A stretch of DNA of 64,000 bases from Semisulcospira habei (taxonomy: Eukaryota > Mollusca > Gastropoda > Semisulcospiridae): NCBI GenBank assembly GCA_036245525.1, contig BTPG01000003.1, positions 135,964,873 through 136,028,872 on the forward strand, given 5' to 3'. This document shows, one piece after another, positions 32,605 to 43,290 of the stretch (positions within the stretch are counted from its first letter, which is position 1; every line of letters starts with the position of its first letter). The position numbers and the translations under genes were made by a program. The notes beneath the pieces are model-generated. The model searched no databases. It saw nothing but the letters and a program-made list of their open reading frames with translations, and had not been told where the DNA came from.

Positions 32605-32728
32605 CTGGGGCCATTTGCATGAGTGAGCTTAGTCCTGCGCCAGCCACTAAGCAAGGCGCTCCGCAATAGCGAAGCGCCTTGCTTAGTGGCTGGCGCAGGA
32701 CTAAGCTCACTCATGCAACTGGCCCCAG
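32605..32728 (+). repeat. H5 long palindrome, 124 bp
   Basis: CTGGGGCCATTTGCATGAGT at the left pairs with the right end CATGCAACTGGCCCCAG, giving stems of more than 50 bp with very few mismatches. Both arms read GCAAGGCGCT/AGCGCCTTGC where the 3.7 kb copy has GCAAGGTGCT/AGCACCTTGC. Confidence 0.92.
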
Positions 32729-33161
32729 TTCCCTTATCAGTGCTTCTTCCAACCGACTTGGTTCGTTGTTCTTGATTATGTGTGCTGACATTCACCCATT
32801 TTAGCTTCGTTAGCTTCGTCATTGTGTTGCAGGTGTCCTTTTTAAGCGTTTTTCTTTCTTTCTTAGCACATTCTGTGCATTTCACCACCTTGGTCGTGAA
32901 TCTGTACAGTTACGCAGACACAAAAGAAAACATCTGCCAGCTAACCTTTCGTCAAGTGCTAGGTATTTGGGCACGGGGAGACGAAAGCTGAGGCATATAC
33001 AGTCCCGTAACATGACGCAATTTGTGCAGCACTTTCAGCGTGCCGTCGAAATGTCACAGTAGACAGCTGTGTACAAACATTTATGCTTTAAGAGATACCT
33101 GGCCTTTATGTAGGACCTTCAGCAAAGTTGAGAGAAGGAAAATAGCAGCTCTTTTCATGGT

Positions 33162-33227
33162 GCAAAAGACATAGATTCTTATCAGCACCTTCAGTGTAGG
33201 GGCTCATGAGAATCTATGCCTCTTGCT
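33162..33227 (+). repeat. H1 hairpin, TTCTT subtype
   Basis: TGCAAAAGACATAGATTCTT and GAGAATCTATGCCTCTTGC arms. Confidence 0.75.
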
Positions 33228-33267
33228 GTTACGGCAAAGTCTGTTTCATCATTATCCTCAAAGTCAT

Positions 33268-33465
33268 CGACGCCGTACAGCAGGAGATGGATCGGCCATG
33301 ATAATACAGGTGCAGTGCTAGATTAGCTTGGCGCATGCTGACGCCAAACTAATCAAGAACTACCACTGAATAATTATGGTCGTTACTTCTCTTGGAACCG
33401 GTACACAGTCTTTTGGTGGCACCTCCAAAGTTTGTGAAATGCAGCCTTGGGGTTAAATAAGTTGA
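33268..33465 (+). repeat. H4 MITE, left end degraded
   Basis: GGAGATGGATCGGCCATGAT starts the stem; the right part (ACACAGTCTTTTGGTGGCAC to GGGGTTAAATAAG) matches the family's right end. Confidence 0.75.
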
Positions 33466-33500
33466 GCCTAGAAATGATCATACGGAAGTAAGCAGCAGAT

Positions 33501-33711
33501 TTAACCCTTTTCATTCTAATACACCTATTGTTTGAAATAAACTTGACTGATAGTTCAAGGGTTGTGCCAGAATAGCATGGCGTCTATGGAGCCAAGCTAT
33601 TCTGGCACCACCCTTGAACTAACACGGTTGATCTATCTTCTAATATGTAACGTAGCCTTCCTAGAACAATAAGCGGGTTTTATTAAACAGCCTCAGGGTG
33701 TAATGGGTTAA
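33501..33711 (+). mobile_element. H4 MITE, full length with TTAA ends
   Basis: TTAACCCTTTTCATTCTAAT on the left and GGGTGTAATGGGTTAA on the right, 211 bp. Stem TAGTTCAAGGGTTGTGCCAG pairs with CTGGCACCACCCTTGAACTA. Confidence 0.9.
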
Positions 33712-33961
33712 TACAGCATAGATGCTGTCGAAGATCCAAGCCTGGTGCATGTATACCCGGTCCGTTTACTTCATCGTCATCCTTAAGTCGAGGAAGTTAT
33801 CGTGTGTTAAGCCTGGGGCTGATGAGACGAGAACAGCAACGGACGTACTGACAGACCGACCTTTTCAATTCTGTCTGCACGTTACATCCGCGTCAATCTA
33901 TCGTAAAAGTCACAAGTCGTGTCACAGTGCAACGTAATATATACAAGCTTATGTTGCTGAA

Positions 33962-34167
33962 TAACCCCTTTCCAGCCACTGAACGTATATTTTGTTTCCA
34001 AAATCTTTCATTCAGCGACCGAAAACCACAACCGTCCAAGGAACATGGATACAAATTGGTCTTAGCAAAAGGCATAGATCCTCATGAGCCCCCGTAACTG
34101 CGGGTGCTCATGAGGATCTGTACCTATTGCAGTTGGGTGGTGTTTAGATTTTCTCGGCACGGGTTAA
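33962..34167 (-). mobile_element. H1 hairpin MITE, inverted orientation
   Basis: The family's right end (here ACCCCTTTCCAGCCACTGAA) lies on the left and TTTCTCGGCACGGGTTAA on the right, so the copy is inverted. Hairpin at about 34065-34132. Confidence 0.87.
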
Positions 34168-34240
34168 GTTGCGTGGGCTCGGGTTCACAACGAGTGATTT
34201 GTTTACCATTGCGAACAACTCCCTTTGATTGCAAGTTACT

Positions 34241-34310
34241 TGTGTGTTGTTCTGTCTTATCGGACCTAACGGCTCATGGCCGTAAGGTAGAAAATCACAG
34301 TCCGGCTCAC
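34241..34310 (+). repeat. H3 hairpin
   Basis: TGTGTGTTGTTCTGTCTTAT and AAAATCACAGTCCGGCTCAC arms, centre ACGGCTCATGGCCGT. Confidence 0.75.
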
Positions 34311-34982
34311 AGTTGATGAAACAATGATATAAGAAGAGACTGACCTTTAAAAGCCATCGAGCACGTGACACTCGCGACGGCTTTAGTGTCATTTTAACAA
34401 TCAGTAAGCGGACGTTTCATGATTAAAACTCATTTTGTATTTTCTTCTGGGCAGTATTCAGGAAAACACTTTGTGAAATCGAAAAAAAAAATCATAAATC
34501 TGTGGGATTTGAAAAAGCCAAGAAGTAATGACATTTAAATTGTGGTTTGCTTATTGTTGTTAACACACAAACAAGCGAACAAAAGGGCGCTTAGCCCTTC
34601 AGTATTCATCTCCGAAATATTTTTAAAAAAATGTGTTTGTCTCATACTTCGTCAAATCTGTTTAAATTATAATTGTTCTTATTGTGTATTTGCACTTTTG
34701 CGTATCATGGTTTTGCTCACCTTTGTCAATTTTTTTTTAAATGGCTGATTTGATTATACTTGTGCTATTTGTGCATGTCTATGATCTGTTGCCTTAGGAC
34801 TAGAGGCCGTAAGGGCCAGAATCATGCGCCGTCATACACAAGTATTTTGTTATATTTTATAGTTTCCTATGAGACTTGCATGCACACGAATGCAAATCGT
34901 CTGCCATTTGCATCATCGACAATGCTTTGTCTGATACGTTATCTACGAATGCCAACTAGCGCCTCAGTCTAGGGCCTTCCAT

Positions 34983-35054
34983 CTGCAAGAGACATAGATT
35001 ATCATGAGCCTATGCATCCGCAGGGGCTCATCGTGAAAATCTGTGCCTCTTGGA
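34983..35054 (+). repeat. H1 hairpin, TTATC variant
   Basis: CTGCAAGAGACATAGATTAT and AATCTGTGCCTCTTGGAGA arms. Confidence 0.7.
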
Positions 35055-35297
35055 GATAGAAATCGGCTGCAGCTGTTCCTCAAACTGAGAGCTTTATTTT
35101 TGGTTTTTTACGTTCGACTTGTGTAGATTTGCGGGTTTTTTTTTTTTGTGAAAGTCGTAGCAACGCCCATGTTATTCAGTTCAGTTGTTAGCGTCATCGC
35201 TGGTGCCAAGCCGTATAGCTCTTGACAAACAACAGGGCGCGAGTCAGTACAGCTTTTAATCTCTACTTTGTCGAGAAAAGGTGAAGGTGATCGAACT

Positions 35298-35450
35298 GCA
35301 AGAGACATAGCTCCTCATGAGCCCCCGCAGTCGCGGGGGCTCATGAGGATCTATGTCTCTTGCTGAGACCAATTTGTGTCCATGTTCCTTGGACAGTTGC
35401 GACTTTTGGTCGTTGAATGAACGAAGATTTCAGAAATAAAGTATGCGTCC
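35298..35450 (+). mobile_element. H1 hairpin MITE, left end missing
   Basis: Near-perfect hairpin (35298-35365) with arms GCAAGAGACATAG and CTATGTCTCTTGC, then the family's right part (GTCCATGTTCCTTGGACAGT to AGTATGCGTCC). Partial H4 sequence (CCGCCATGATAGCTC) follows at about 35509. Confidence 0.82.
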
Positions 35451-35587
35451 AGTCCATACGTGCTGCATCCATTGTGTTCAAACCCAGACACACAGCAGCA
35501 GGGAAATGAACCGCCATGATAGCTCCGATGTGGTGTCAGTATAGGCCTGTGCTGGCATATCATCCGCCAGGTATTTCGACTGTCAAA

Positions 35588-35755
35588 CGTTGAACGTTTA
35601 GGGCTTAACGTCCGTTGTCCACAACGAAGGTGGTTTCAAAGGCGAGGCATCGAATAGCGTCTGAACGAATATTGACACCAGCTGGATTCGGATCTGTAAC
35701 CTTTCGGACGAAAGTCGAACGCTCTACTACCGAGCCACCCAGCTCCCCTATTTCG
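35588..35755 (-). mobile_element. tRNA-derived SINE, minus strand
   Basis: Read on the minus strand it starts GAGCTGGGTGGCTCGGTAGT (A-box region), has GATCCGAATCCAGC as a decayed B box, then shares TTCAGACGCTATTCGATGCC, CTTTGAAACCACCTTCGT and GACGTTAAGCCCTAAACG-like 3' sequence with the SINE at 36680. The 3' end resembles the I-like LINE 3' end (GCGTTAAACCCAAATAAC). Confidence 0.8.
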
Positions 35756-35769
35756 ACTGTAGAACTTAA

Positions 35770-36010
35770 CTAACATCTATCGGCATATCGTCCGTCCGGC
35801 GTAACGTCCGTTCAGCATAACGTCCTGTTGGAATAACGTCCGTCTGTTCAGCATTACGTCCATCTGCATAACGAACATCCGTCGGCATATCGTTTGTCGG
35901 CTTTACGTCCGTTCGGCATAACTTCCGTTTGTTTAGCATAACTTCCTGTTGGCATTACGTCCGTCGGCATAACGAACGTTCGGCATATCGTCCGTCGGCA
36001 TATCGACTAT
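35770..36010 (+). repeat. Degenerate minisatellite, CGGCATAACGTCCGTT units
   Basis: About fourteen units of 14-20 bp repeat GGCATA(A/T)CGTCCGTC or close variants, including CAGCATAACGTCCTGTT and CGGCATAACGAACGTT. It starts right after the minus-strand SINE head. Confidence 0.88.
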
Positions 36011-36259
36011 TTACCGGTTCTGTTGTAATTGCCAGTATTAATTTGTGGTGGGTTTCTTCGGTCTCGGAACTACCGTGAGGGAAGTCTCCATGAAGAAAAG
36101 AATGCAAGCATCCGCCTGGCTGCAGTTCCTTCCTAATGCAGGAAAGATTAATTTTAATCAGCGATAATGCCGCGATTATTCAAGGCGCCAGCACACCCAA
36201 GACAGAAGAGGAACACACCCATCTCCTAGAAGGCATGCATCTTGGGGAGACCCGGCAAC

Positions 36260-36328
36260 CTGCATAAGGCATAGATCCTTATGAGCCCCCGCAGTTTCGC
36301 TGCATGAAAATCTTTGCCTCTTGCAGAT
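36260..36328 (+). repeat. H1 hairpin, degraded
   Basis: CTGCATAAGGCATAGATCCT and GAAAATCTTTGCCTCTTGCA arms. Confidence 0.7.
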
Positions 36329-36415
36329 GGGTGAGCATTCGTCTGTTTCTTAGCTATTGGAGGCCAGTGGGAGACTGTATACCACCCACCAGAAAAGATG
36401 GGCTCGGTTGCGTAC

Positions 36416-36505
36416 GTGAGCTTAAATCCTGCGCAAACCACTACGCAAGGTGCTCCCCTGTAGCGGAGTACCTTGCGTAGTGGTTTGCGCAGGATTTAAG
36501 CTCAC
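36416..36505 (+). repeat. H5 palindrome
   Basis: GTGAGCTTAAATCCTGCGCA inverse-matches TGCGCAGGATTTAAGCTCAC. Both arms have AAACCACTACGC/GCGTAGTGGTTT where other copies have AGCCACTAAGC. Confidence 0.9.
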
Positions 36506-36679
36506 TCGTGCATGAGGCTGTCAAGCGTTGATTGCAGGTTGATGTATCAAGGAGAGTAAGGCTGGAGACTGCAGGTGGGAAGAAAAATGCGACGTTTCAA
36601 CACACTTACATGACTCGCACGGTTTCCTGCGGCCTAGCGTAAGCCTCCCAACAAATAGATCACAGAGTAAACACACGAA

Positions 36680-36838
36680 CACATGCTGGTGGCTCAGTGG
36701 TAGAGCGTTCGACTCTCGTCGGTAGGTCCTGGGTTCGAATCCAGCATGGGTCAAAATATGTTCAGACCCTATTTCGGTGCCCCGTCTTTGAAATCACCTT
36801 CGTGATGGACAAAAGACGTTAAGCCCTAAACGTTTAAT
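36680..36838 (+). mobile_element. tRNA-derived SINE, plus strand
   Basis: The head has an A box (GGTGGCTCAGTGGTAGAGCG), a perfect B box (GGGTTCGAATCC at 36731-36742) and an 8-bp acceptor-like stem CATGCTGG/CCAGCATG. The anticodon stem does not fold, and a body follows (GTTCAGACCCTATTTCGG to GACGTTAAGCCCTAAACG), so I call a SINE and not a tRNA gene. Same family as 35588-35755. Confidence 0.83.
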
Positions 36839-36883
36839 GTTTCTAGACTAACACAAACGCACGCACAGACGCACGAGCGCGCG

Positions 36884-36884
<1 letters not shown>

Positions 36885-36977
<93 letters not shown>

Positions 36978-37019
36978 AACAAACAAACAAACAAACAAAC
37001 AAACACACACACACACACA
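36885..37019 (+). repeat. (CT)n then (CAAA)n/(CA)n compound microsatellite
   Basis: CT runs to 36967, followed by CA, CAAA and CA blocks. Confidence 0.96.
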
Positions 37020-37272
37020 AATGCATTTACACACGTGCGCACACATACACAACCGTTTCTTATTTTCCTCCTTAAAATTTATGCCCGACCTAATTCTTTT
37101 TCCTTCACTAATGGGCCGTTGAAATTACGCCTTAATGTCGCACAGCCATGACAGACATCAAAGATTTTACATTTCTTCTCTCAAATCGAAAGTCTGGTAA
37201 TCCTTAAACAGTCGCACGTATAAACCCTCTATCTCCCTCCGTCTGGGGAGAGGCTGGAGTAGATCTAGAGTC

Positions 37273-37341
37273 AGCAAGAGGCGAAGATTCTCATGAACCC
37301 TTACGACTGCAGGGGCTTATGAGGATCTGTGCCTCTTGTAG
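37273..37341 (+). repeat. H1 hairpin
   Basis: AGCAAGAGGCGAAGATTCTC and GAGGATCTGTGCCTCTTGTA arms. Confidence 0.72.
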
Positions 37342-37682
37342 AAGGAATCAGCTTGAAATGGGACTGCAAAGATCCGTTCATTAGCTCAGCTCTATTATTG
37401 TATGCCAGAATTAGCTCCCTTCCATAAAACTGTTCAGTGCATTCTTTCTTCCCCTTACTTTTCCCCTTTCTTTTTTGTTCTTGCGGGTTTGGTTTTTGTT
37501 TTTTGTTGTTATTTTTTCATCTAATTTTTTTTCTCCCCTAAATTCTGTAAACCTTTTCTTCTTTTGTCTACGCTTTCTTTCTTCCTTATTGTTTGTTTCT
37601 TTCTTCCGGTCTTATTTTTCATTGTAACCCTCACCTTTTGGCTGATTTCTTCCAGTCTGTCATTGTAACCCTCACTTTCTTA

Positions 37683-37775
37683 GCTGAGAGAGATGCATCG
37701 GCCATGACAGCTAAAAGGTAGTAGACCTGATCGTGTCATTGCTCAGAGAAGCGCCTAGCTGATCAGGTACTGTAC
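37683..37775 (+). repeat. H4, degraded
   Basis: GAGAGATGCATCGGCCATGA and AGGTAGTAGACCTGATC are recognisable with a diverged right arm. Confidence 0.5.
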
Positions 37776-38459
37776 TTCTCTGATGCGAGTGTATGAACTG
37801 AACTGTGACTTTTACCACAGGCTAATGTAAAGAAGTTCTTGTACTGAAGTCGGAAGTGTTAGGTAGTCTCCTTTTATAATTATGTAATTGAAAATTTTGC
37901 TTGGAAAGGAAAGAGTTAACGTGAAATGCTCTCTCGACATCAAAGATCGACAGAAAAAAAATTGAAATTAATTCGGGAGCTCTTTCAGTGTAGTTCGTCT
38001 GGTCTAGCGGGTAGGACGCTGCCCGTCGCTATGTCGTCCAGAAATAGCAATGTCGCTTGACATCCAGGTACTGTCTTTCTCGGAGGAATACATTTTTGAC
38101 GACCGTGACTGCAGGGTGGACAGGACCGCATTACAGATTTTCATTTTTTCCATCATAGCATGTAGAAATCGCGTTGGTACAGTCCGCATTACCGTCAGCC
38201 GCTTCTGACATCTTCACCCAGATGGGACAAAAATAAAATGCAGAGAAACGAAGAAACAGACAGTGACCCGTTTGCATTCAGTGAAGGATGCGCCTTATTA
38301 GAGCACATTCACTGCCAGATTAGAGGTTCGAGTTTCGAACAACAGAGCGCGTAGACAATTTTAACAGAAATCACGTTGACGAAAATACTCTGAGCAGACA
38401 GCCGTATGCACGTATGCAATCGCGTTGACAAGAAATCCTTCAACGGGCAAACGTATCGA

Positions 38460-38804
38460 CCCTTTCAATGCCAGCGGTTGCAGAATATATTATGTCATCG
38501 TAAATTCAACGCCAAAAGCCCCATCCGTCCAAGGAACATGGATACAACGTGTTGTCAGCAAGAGGCGTAGATCCTCATGAGCCCCCGCAAATGCGGGGGC
38601 TCATGAGGATCTATGTCTCTTGCAGTTTGGATCGTATTTAATACATTCGGCAGTAAAAGGGTCATCCGTCCAAAGAACCATGGACACAACGTGGTGTCAG
38701 CAAGAGGCATAGACCCTCATGAGCCCCCGCAATTGCGGGGCTCATGAGGATCTATGTATCATGCAGTTCGGATCGTATTGTAAATGTGGGCAGTGAAGGG
38801 GTCA
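38460..38804 (-). mobile_element. Tandem pair of H1 elements, inverted orientation
   Basis: Two H1 bodies follow head to tail. Each has the segment CCAAGGAACATGG or CCAAAGAACCATGG, then a hairpin (about 38559-38624 and 38700-38766), then GATCGTATT and a CAGTAAAAGGGTC or CAGTGAAGGGGTC end. The junction GGGTCATCCGTCC shows that the second lacks its own outer left end, so the pair looks like a local tandem duplication. Confidence 0.8.
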
Positions 38805-39011
38805 AGTCATTGATTTTCTCCTCCTTAAGATTTAGAGGGAGTGAGATTTTGTAGCGGAGCATTGATCGTGTAAGCATCCATAAACCTGGCTTAGATTTGA
38901 CATTTTGTCAGCTTTACTGAGGTTTCGCCTCGAACAGCGCCTACAGGGAAGCAGATTGTGAAATGGCTTACAGGCATTTGTCAGATTCACATAATATGTG
39001 GGGAAAAAAGG

Positions 39012-39054
39012 CCACCCACCCACCCACCCACCCACCCCCCCCCCCCCCCCCCCT
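39012..39054 (+). repeat. (CCCA)n and poly-C
   Basis: CCCA repeats followed by about 20 C; G-quadruplex-capable on the minus strand. Confidence 0.95.
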
Positions 39055-39139
39055 CAAAAAGAAAAATGTTAAAATGAGAAAGACTTGAAATCCGTAAGTA
39101 ATCGTATCATATAATCGTATCGTATCGTATCTCGTAATT

Positions 39140-39299
39140 ACTCCGTAAACTTTGGATATGGGGACCCGGACTTTTGTTTTATCCGAAGTTTGCTATATAT
39201 TTGCGATGTCAGTTACATAGGAAATGTGTGATGGGGCCTTTGGAAACGTTGTATCCGGCTTTTCTTATATCCGACTTTTTCAAAGCGAGGTTGACTGTA
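39140..39299. mobile_element. pogo/Tigger-like transposon end, remnant
   Basis: The segment ends GCGAGGTTGACTGTA. Its reverse complement, TACAGTCAACCTCGC followed by GTCGGATATAAG and GCCGGATAC, resembles known pogo/Tigger terminal repeats with a TA target. No partner end was found. Confidence 0.5.
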
Positions 39300-39992
39300 G
39301 TAAACGGTTTTAATTCTTAGCATTTTGTTGAAGTTAATGATTAAATAACATCTTTCCACAATCCGTTTTCTTTCGTAGCCTTTAACAGTATCATTATTAG
39401 TTCAAGAATTTTAAAGCGATCAGCTCCAGGTTCTGAACGGGTTCTCAATATTGTCTTGGCTCCATTGAGATTTTTCTACCCTTCCTTTCCCAATCAATGT
39501 GCGCAGGCACACGTGTCAGCGGTTTTCTACTGCCCCTTGTGCACACGGTGGAACTCTCAAAGGAGAAGAAGAGAAAGAAAGTATTCTATTGTACGACAGT
39601 CAAACTTAATAAGTTAACCGCTCGGTGCAACATTACTGTAAGGCGTACTAAGACACACTAAGAGCACTTACACCGATGTTGCGAACTATTAACCCTTTAT
39701 TGCCTGGAGCAGGTCCCTCGAAAGACGCACCCATAGTAGGCTGATAATTGGCCAGACATAAGGGTCAAATTGGCTAAGGACAGATCGATTTTATAGAGTG
39801 TCCACCATTTCCCATGGCCAGCGGCGAAAGGTCCTTGGCATTAAACCACACAGCCCCGACACACTGAAATAGAATGAGCATGATAGTTAAAAGGTGGTGC
39901 CAGAATAGCTTGGCGCCTATGGGCGCCAAGCTGTTCTGGCACCACCCTTGAACTGTCATGGCTGGTCTATTTTCTTAACTGGTATTTAGTGC

Positions 39993-42900
39993 CCTCGCGC
40001 TGGGACCATACGGCGTTGAGGCGCGTCCCCTGGGTGGTGGATAGGGGGTCCCTCGTGAGAGGGGTGCACCGAATGAAATAAGGTGCCGTGAACCAACATG
40101 GTCTAAGGGAAGGTGACCCCGACAGAAAACCCCTGGTCCTCCTAGTAAGGGGGTTGGGCGTGGGGGTAGCTTCCCCACCCTGCAAAAAAGGAAATAGCTA
40201 CAAAAACGCCGACAAAAAGACTAACAGTAATTCCTTTCCTGGAGGAGGAAGGTTCTTCTACTAGAAGACTTATGACGTCCTGTGGTGAAAGCCGGAAGTC
40301 TTCGGAAGCCACAGGACCGAGCCGCCTCTCTCTATCCAGGGATACAACCATGGGCACATGGAACGTCAAGACCATGTACCAGAGCGGCAAGGCCGCCCAG
40401 ATAGCAGCGGAAATGCAAAAGTACAAGCTTTCCCTGCTAGGCATCAGTGAAGCCAGATGGACGCAGTCTGGCCAGAAAAGGCTGTTAAGTGGGGAGATGG
40501 TTCTGTATTCAGGTCATGAAGAGGAGAATGCCCCCCATACAGAAGGAGTAGCACTCATGCTGTCACCAGTGGCACAGAGAGCGCTGATGGGCTGGGAACC
40601 TCTTGGGCCAAGAATTATAACAGCAGCCTTTAGAACCAAGAAAAAGCTCAAGCTGAACGTCATCCAGTGTTATGCGCCCACCAATGACAGTGACGAGGAA
40701 GAGAAACAAGAGTTCTACAACCGACTCCAGAGTGCCGTGGACAAATGTGCGGAGCGAGACATCACCATCGTCATAGGCGATTTTAATGCCAAAATAGGGG
40801 AGGACAACACCGGATACGAAGAGGTGATGGGGAGACAGGGACTAGGCTCGGAGATGAGTGAGAACGGGGAGAGGTTTGTAGAATTTTGTGCTCTAAACCG
40901 ACTTGTCATTGGAGGCAGCATCTTCCCACACAGAAGAATACACAAAGCAACTTGGGTCTCACCTGACCATACAACAGAGAACCAAATAGACCATATCTGC
41001 ATTAGCAAGAAATTTAGAAGATCCCTTCAAGATGTTCGAGTGAGGAGGGGAGCAGATGTCGCCTCAGACCACCATCTGCTTACCTTAAGAATGAAGCTCA
41101 AGCTAAAGAAAAGCCGCACAGAGACAACAAGAAGACAGCGCTATAATGTAGGCCTCCTGAGAGAAACTGGAGTTAGAGAAGAGTTCAAACTGGTGCTGTC
41201 CAACCGGTTTCAAGCGCTACAGGAGCTAGTAAATGAAGAGGAGGCGGTCACCACAGAGCAGCAGTGGAAGGCAGTTAGAGAGGCGCTGAACTCAACCTGC
41301 AAAGACAACCTTCAGGAAACACCACCACAAGGACTGGCTGTCGGCACAGACCTTGAAGAAGATAGAAGCGAGGAAGCAGAAGAAAGCAGCGGTCAACAAC
41401 AGTCGCACGAGAGCAGCCAAAGTAAGGGCACAGGGGGAATACTGGGAAGCCAACCGCGAGGTGAAGAGGAGTATCAGGGCAGACAAGAGGGCCTACACAG
41501 ACAGCCTGGCAGCAGAGGCAGAAAAGGCAGCAGGCAGCGGCAACATGAAACAGCTCTACGACATTACCAGAAGATTGTCGGGTAAGTATGGCCATACAGA
41601 AAGACCAGTAAAAGACAAAGAAGGCAAGCCTATTGCAGACAGAGCAGACCAACTCGACAGATGGGCCGAGTATTTTGAAGAGTTACTGAACAGACCTAGC
41701 CCACCCGACCCCCCCGACATCCAGCCGGCAGAGACCGACCTACCCATCAGCTGTGACAGACCCAGCCGGGAAGAGATCAGAAAAGCAGTGGCATTTTTGA
41801 AGAATGGCAAAGCAGCAGGGCCAGATGGCATCCCAGCGGAGTCTCTGAAAGCAGACCTAGAGACAACAGTTGAGATGCTGTACCCACTGTTTGGAAAGAT
41901 CTGGGAAGAGGAGGTGATGCCAGCTGACTGGAAGGAGGGGTACCTAATCAAGCTTCCCAAGAAAGGCGACCTCAGCAAGTGTTCCAACTACAGAGGAATC
42001 ACCTTGCTGTCAGTACCAGGAAAGGTCTTCAACAGGATCATCCTAGAGAGAATGAAGAGCTCCGTTGACCCCCAGCTGAGAGACCAGCAAGCAGGATTCA
42101 GGAAGAACCGATCATGTACAGACCAGATCGCCACTCTCCGCATCATCGTGGAACAGTCTCTGGAGTGGAGCTCCCCGCTGTACGTCAACTTTGTGGATTA
42201 TGAGAAAGCATTTGACAGCGTGGACCGAGAGACTCTGTGGAAACTCCTACGACACTACGGTGTACCCACAAAGCTCGTCCGCCTGATCAAGAGCAGCTAT
42301 GATGGCATGACATGTCGCGTGATCCACGAAGGGCAGTTCACCAGAGAGCTCCAGGTCAGAACTGGTGTCAGGCAGGGGTGTCTGCTGTCTCCGTTCCTCT
42401 TCCTACTGGCCATAGACTGGGTCATGAAGATGACCACAGAGCACAGACGAAGTGGAATACAGTGGACACTGTGGACACAGCTTGACGACCTCGATTTTGC
42501 AGACGACTTGGCATTACTGTCCCACACTCATCAACAAATGCAGGACAAGACCACGAGGCTTGCTGACATCTCGTCCCAAGTGGGCCTCACCATTCACAAA
42601 CAGAAAACAAAGACAATGAGGCTGAACGCAACCAGGGAAGAACCAGTCTTGCTTGCTGGCACCCCGTTGGAGGAGGTGGAGTCCTTCACCTATCTCGGGA
42701 GCATCATAGACAAAAAAGGCGGCACTGATGCAGATGTCAGAGCACGAATCGGTAAAGCCAGAGCAGCCTTTCTCCAGTTGAAAAAAAGTGTGGAGTTCCA
42801 GAGAGCTGTCACAACACACCAAAGTCCGGATTTTCAACTCTAATGTAAAAGCAGTTCTCCTATATGGAGCAGAGACATGGAGATTGACAAAAACCACAGT

Positions 42901-43290
42901 CAACAGAGTACAGACCTTCATGAACAGTTGCCTTAGAAGAATTTTGAAAATCCACTGGCCAGAGAAGATCAGCAACGTCAGACTCTGGGAGAGAACAGAG
43001 CAGATAACAGCAGAGAATGAAATTGGGCGAAGAAGATGGGGATGGATCGGTCACAGTCTGAGAAAGCCAGCTTCCAGTATCACTAGGCAGGCATTGTCAT
43101 GGAACCCCCAGGGAAAGAGGAAAAGAGGTAGGCCGAGAAACTCCTGGCGTCGAGACCTCCAAGCAGACATCAAGAGACTGGGAACCACCTGGAGTAGAAT
43201 CGAAGGAGAAGCACAGGACAGGAGTTGCTGGAGGTCTCTCGTCGACGGCCTATACCCGGGTAGGGGTGACAGGCGTAAGTAAGTAAGTAA
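39993..43290 (+). mobile_element. RTE-type LINE, full length with target-site duplication
   Basis: The 3.3 kb element is flanked by a 12-bp direct repeat GGTATTTAGTGC (39981-39992 and 43291-43302). It has a 5' UTR of about 280 bp, an endonuclease-RT coding region and a 3' end in GTAA repeats (GCGTAAGTAAGTAAGTAA), as expected for RTE elements, which end in short tandem repeats and not poly-A. Two frameshifts break the ORF. The intact duplication shows it is young. It lies in plexin sense orientation. Confidence 0.93.
40272..43282 (+). pseudogene. RTE endonuclease-reverse transcriptase, two frameshifts
   Basis: Three overlapping frames make up one protein of about 1,000 residues. Frame 1 (40272-about 41312) is an APE-type endonuclease: GTWNVKTM, YAPTND, IGDFNAKIG and SDHHLL carry the conserved Asn, Asp and His positions. 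The start at 40272 is tentative; MGTWNV at 40350 is a plausible alternative. Frame 2 (about 41313-42787) opens with RKHHHKDWLSAQTLKKIEAR and continues into the RT: GPDGIPAE, NYRGITLLS, FVDYEKAFDSVDR, TGVRQGCLLSPFLF and the catalytic FADD at about 42495-42506. Frame 3 (42788-43282) is the C-terminal part with WPEKISNVRLWERT. The second shift sits in an A7 run (42781-42787) that has six A in the partial copy at 54 kb. Confidence 0.93.

Noticed and set aside
36680..36755. tRNA gene
   Set aside because: A and B boxes and an acceptor-like stem are present, but the anticodon arm does not fold and a SINE body shared with 35588-35755 follows.
37994..38030. tRNA-like A box (TGGTCTAGCGGGTAGGACGC)
   Set aside because: No B box at the proper distance; the GGTTCGAGTTTCGAAC at about 38325 is 300 bp away. 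Possibly an old SINE split by an insertion, but not supportable.
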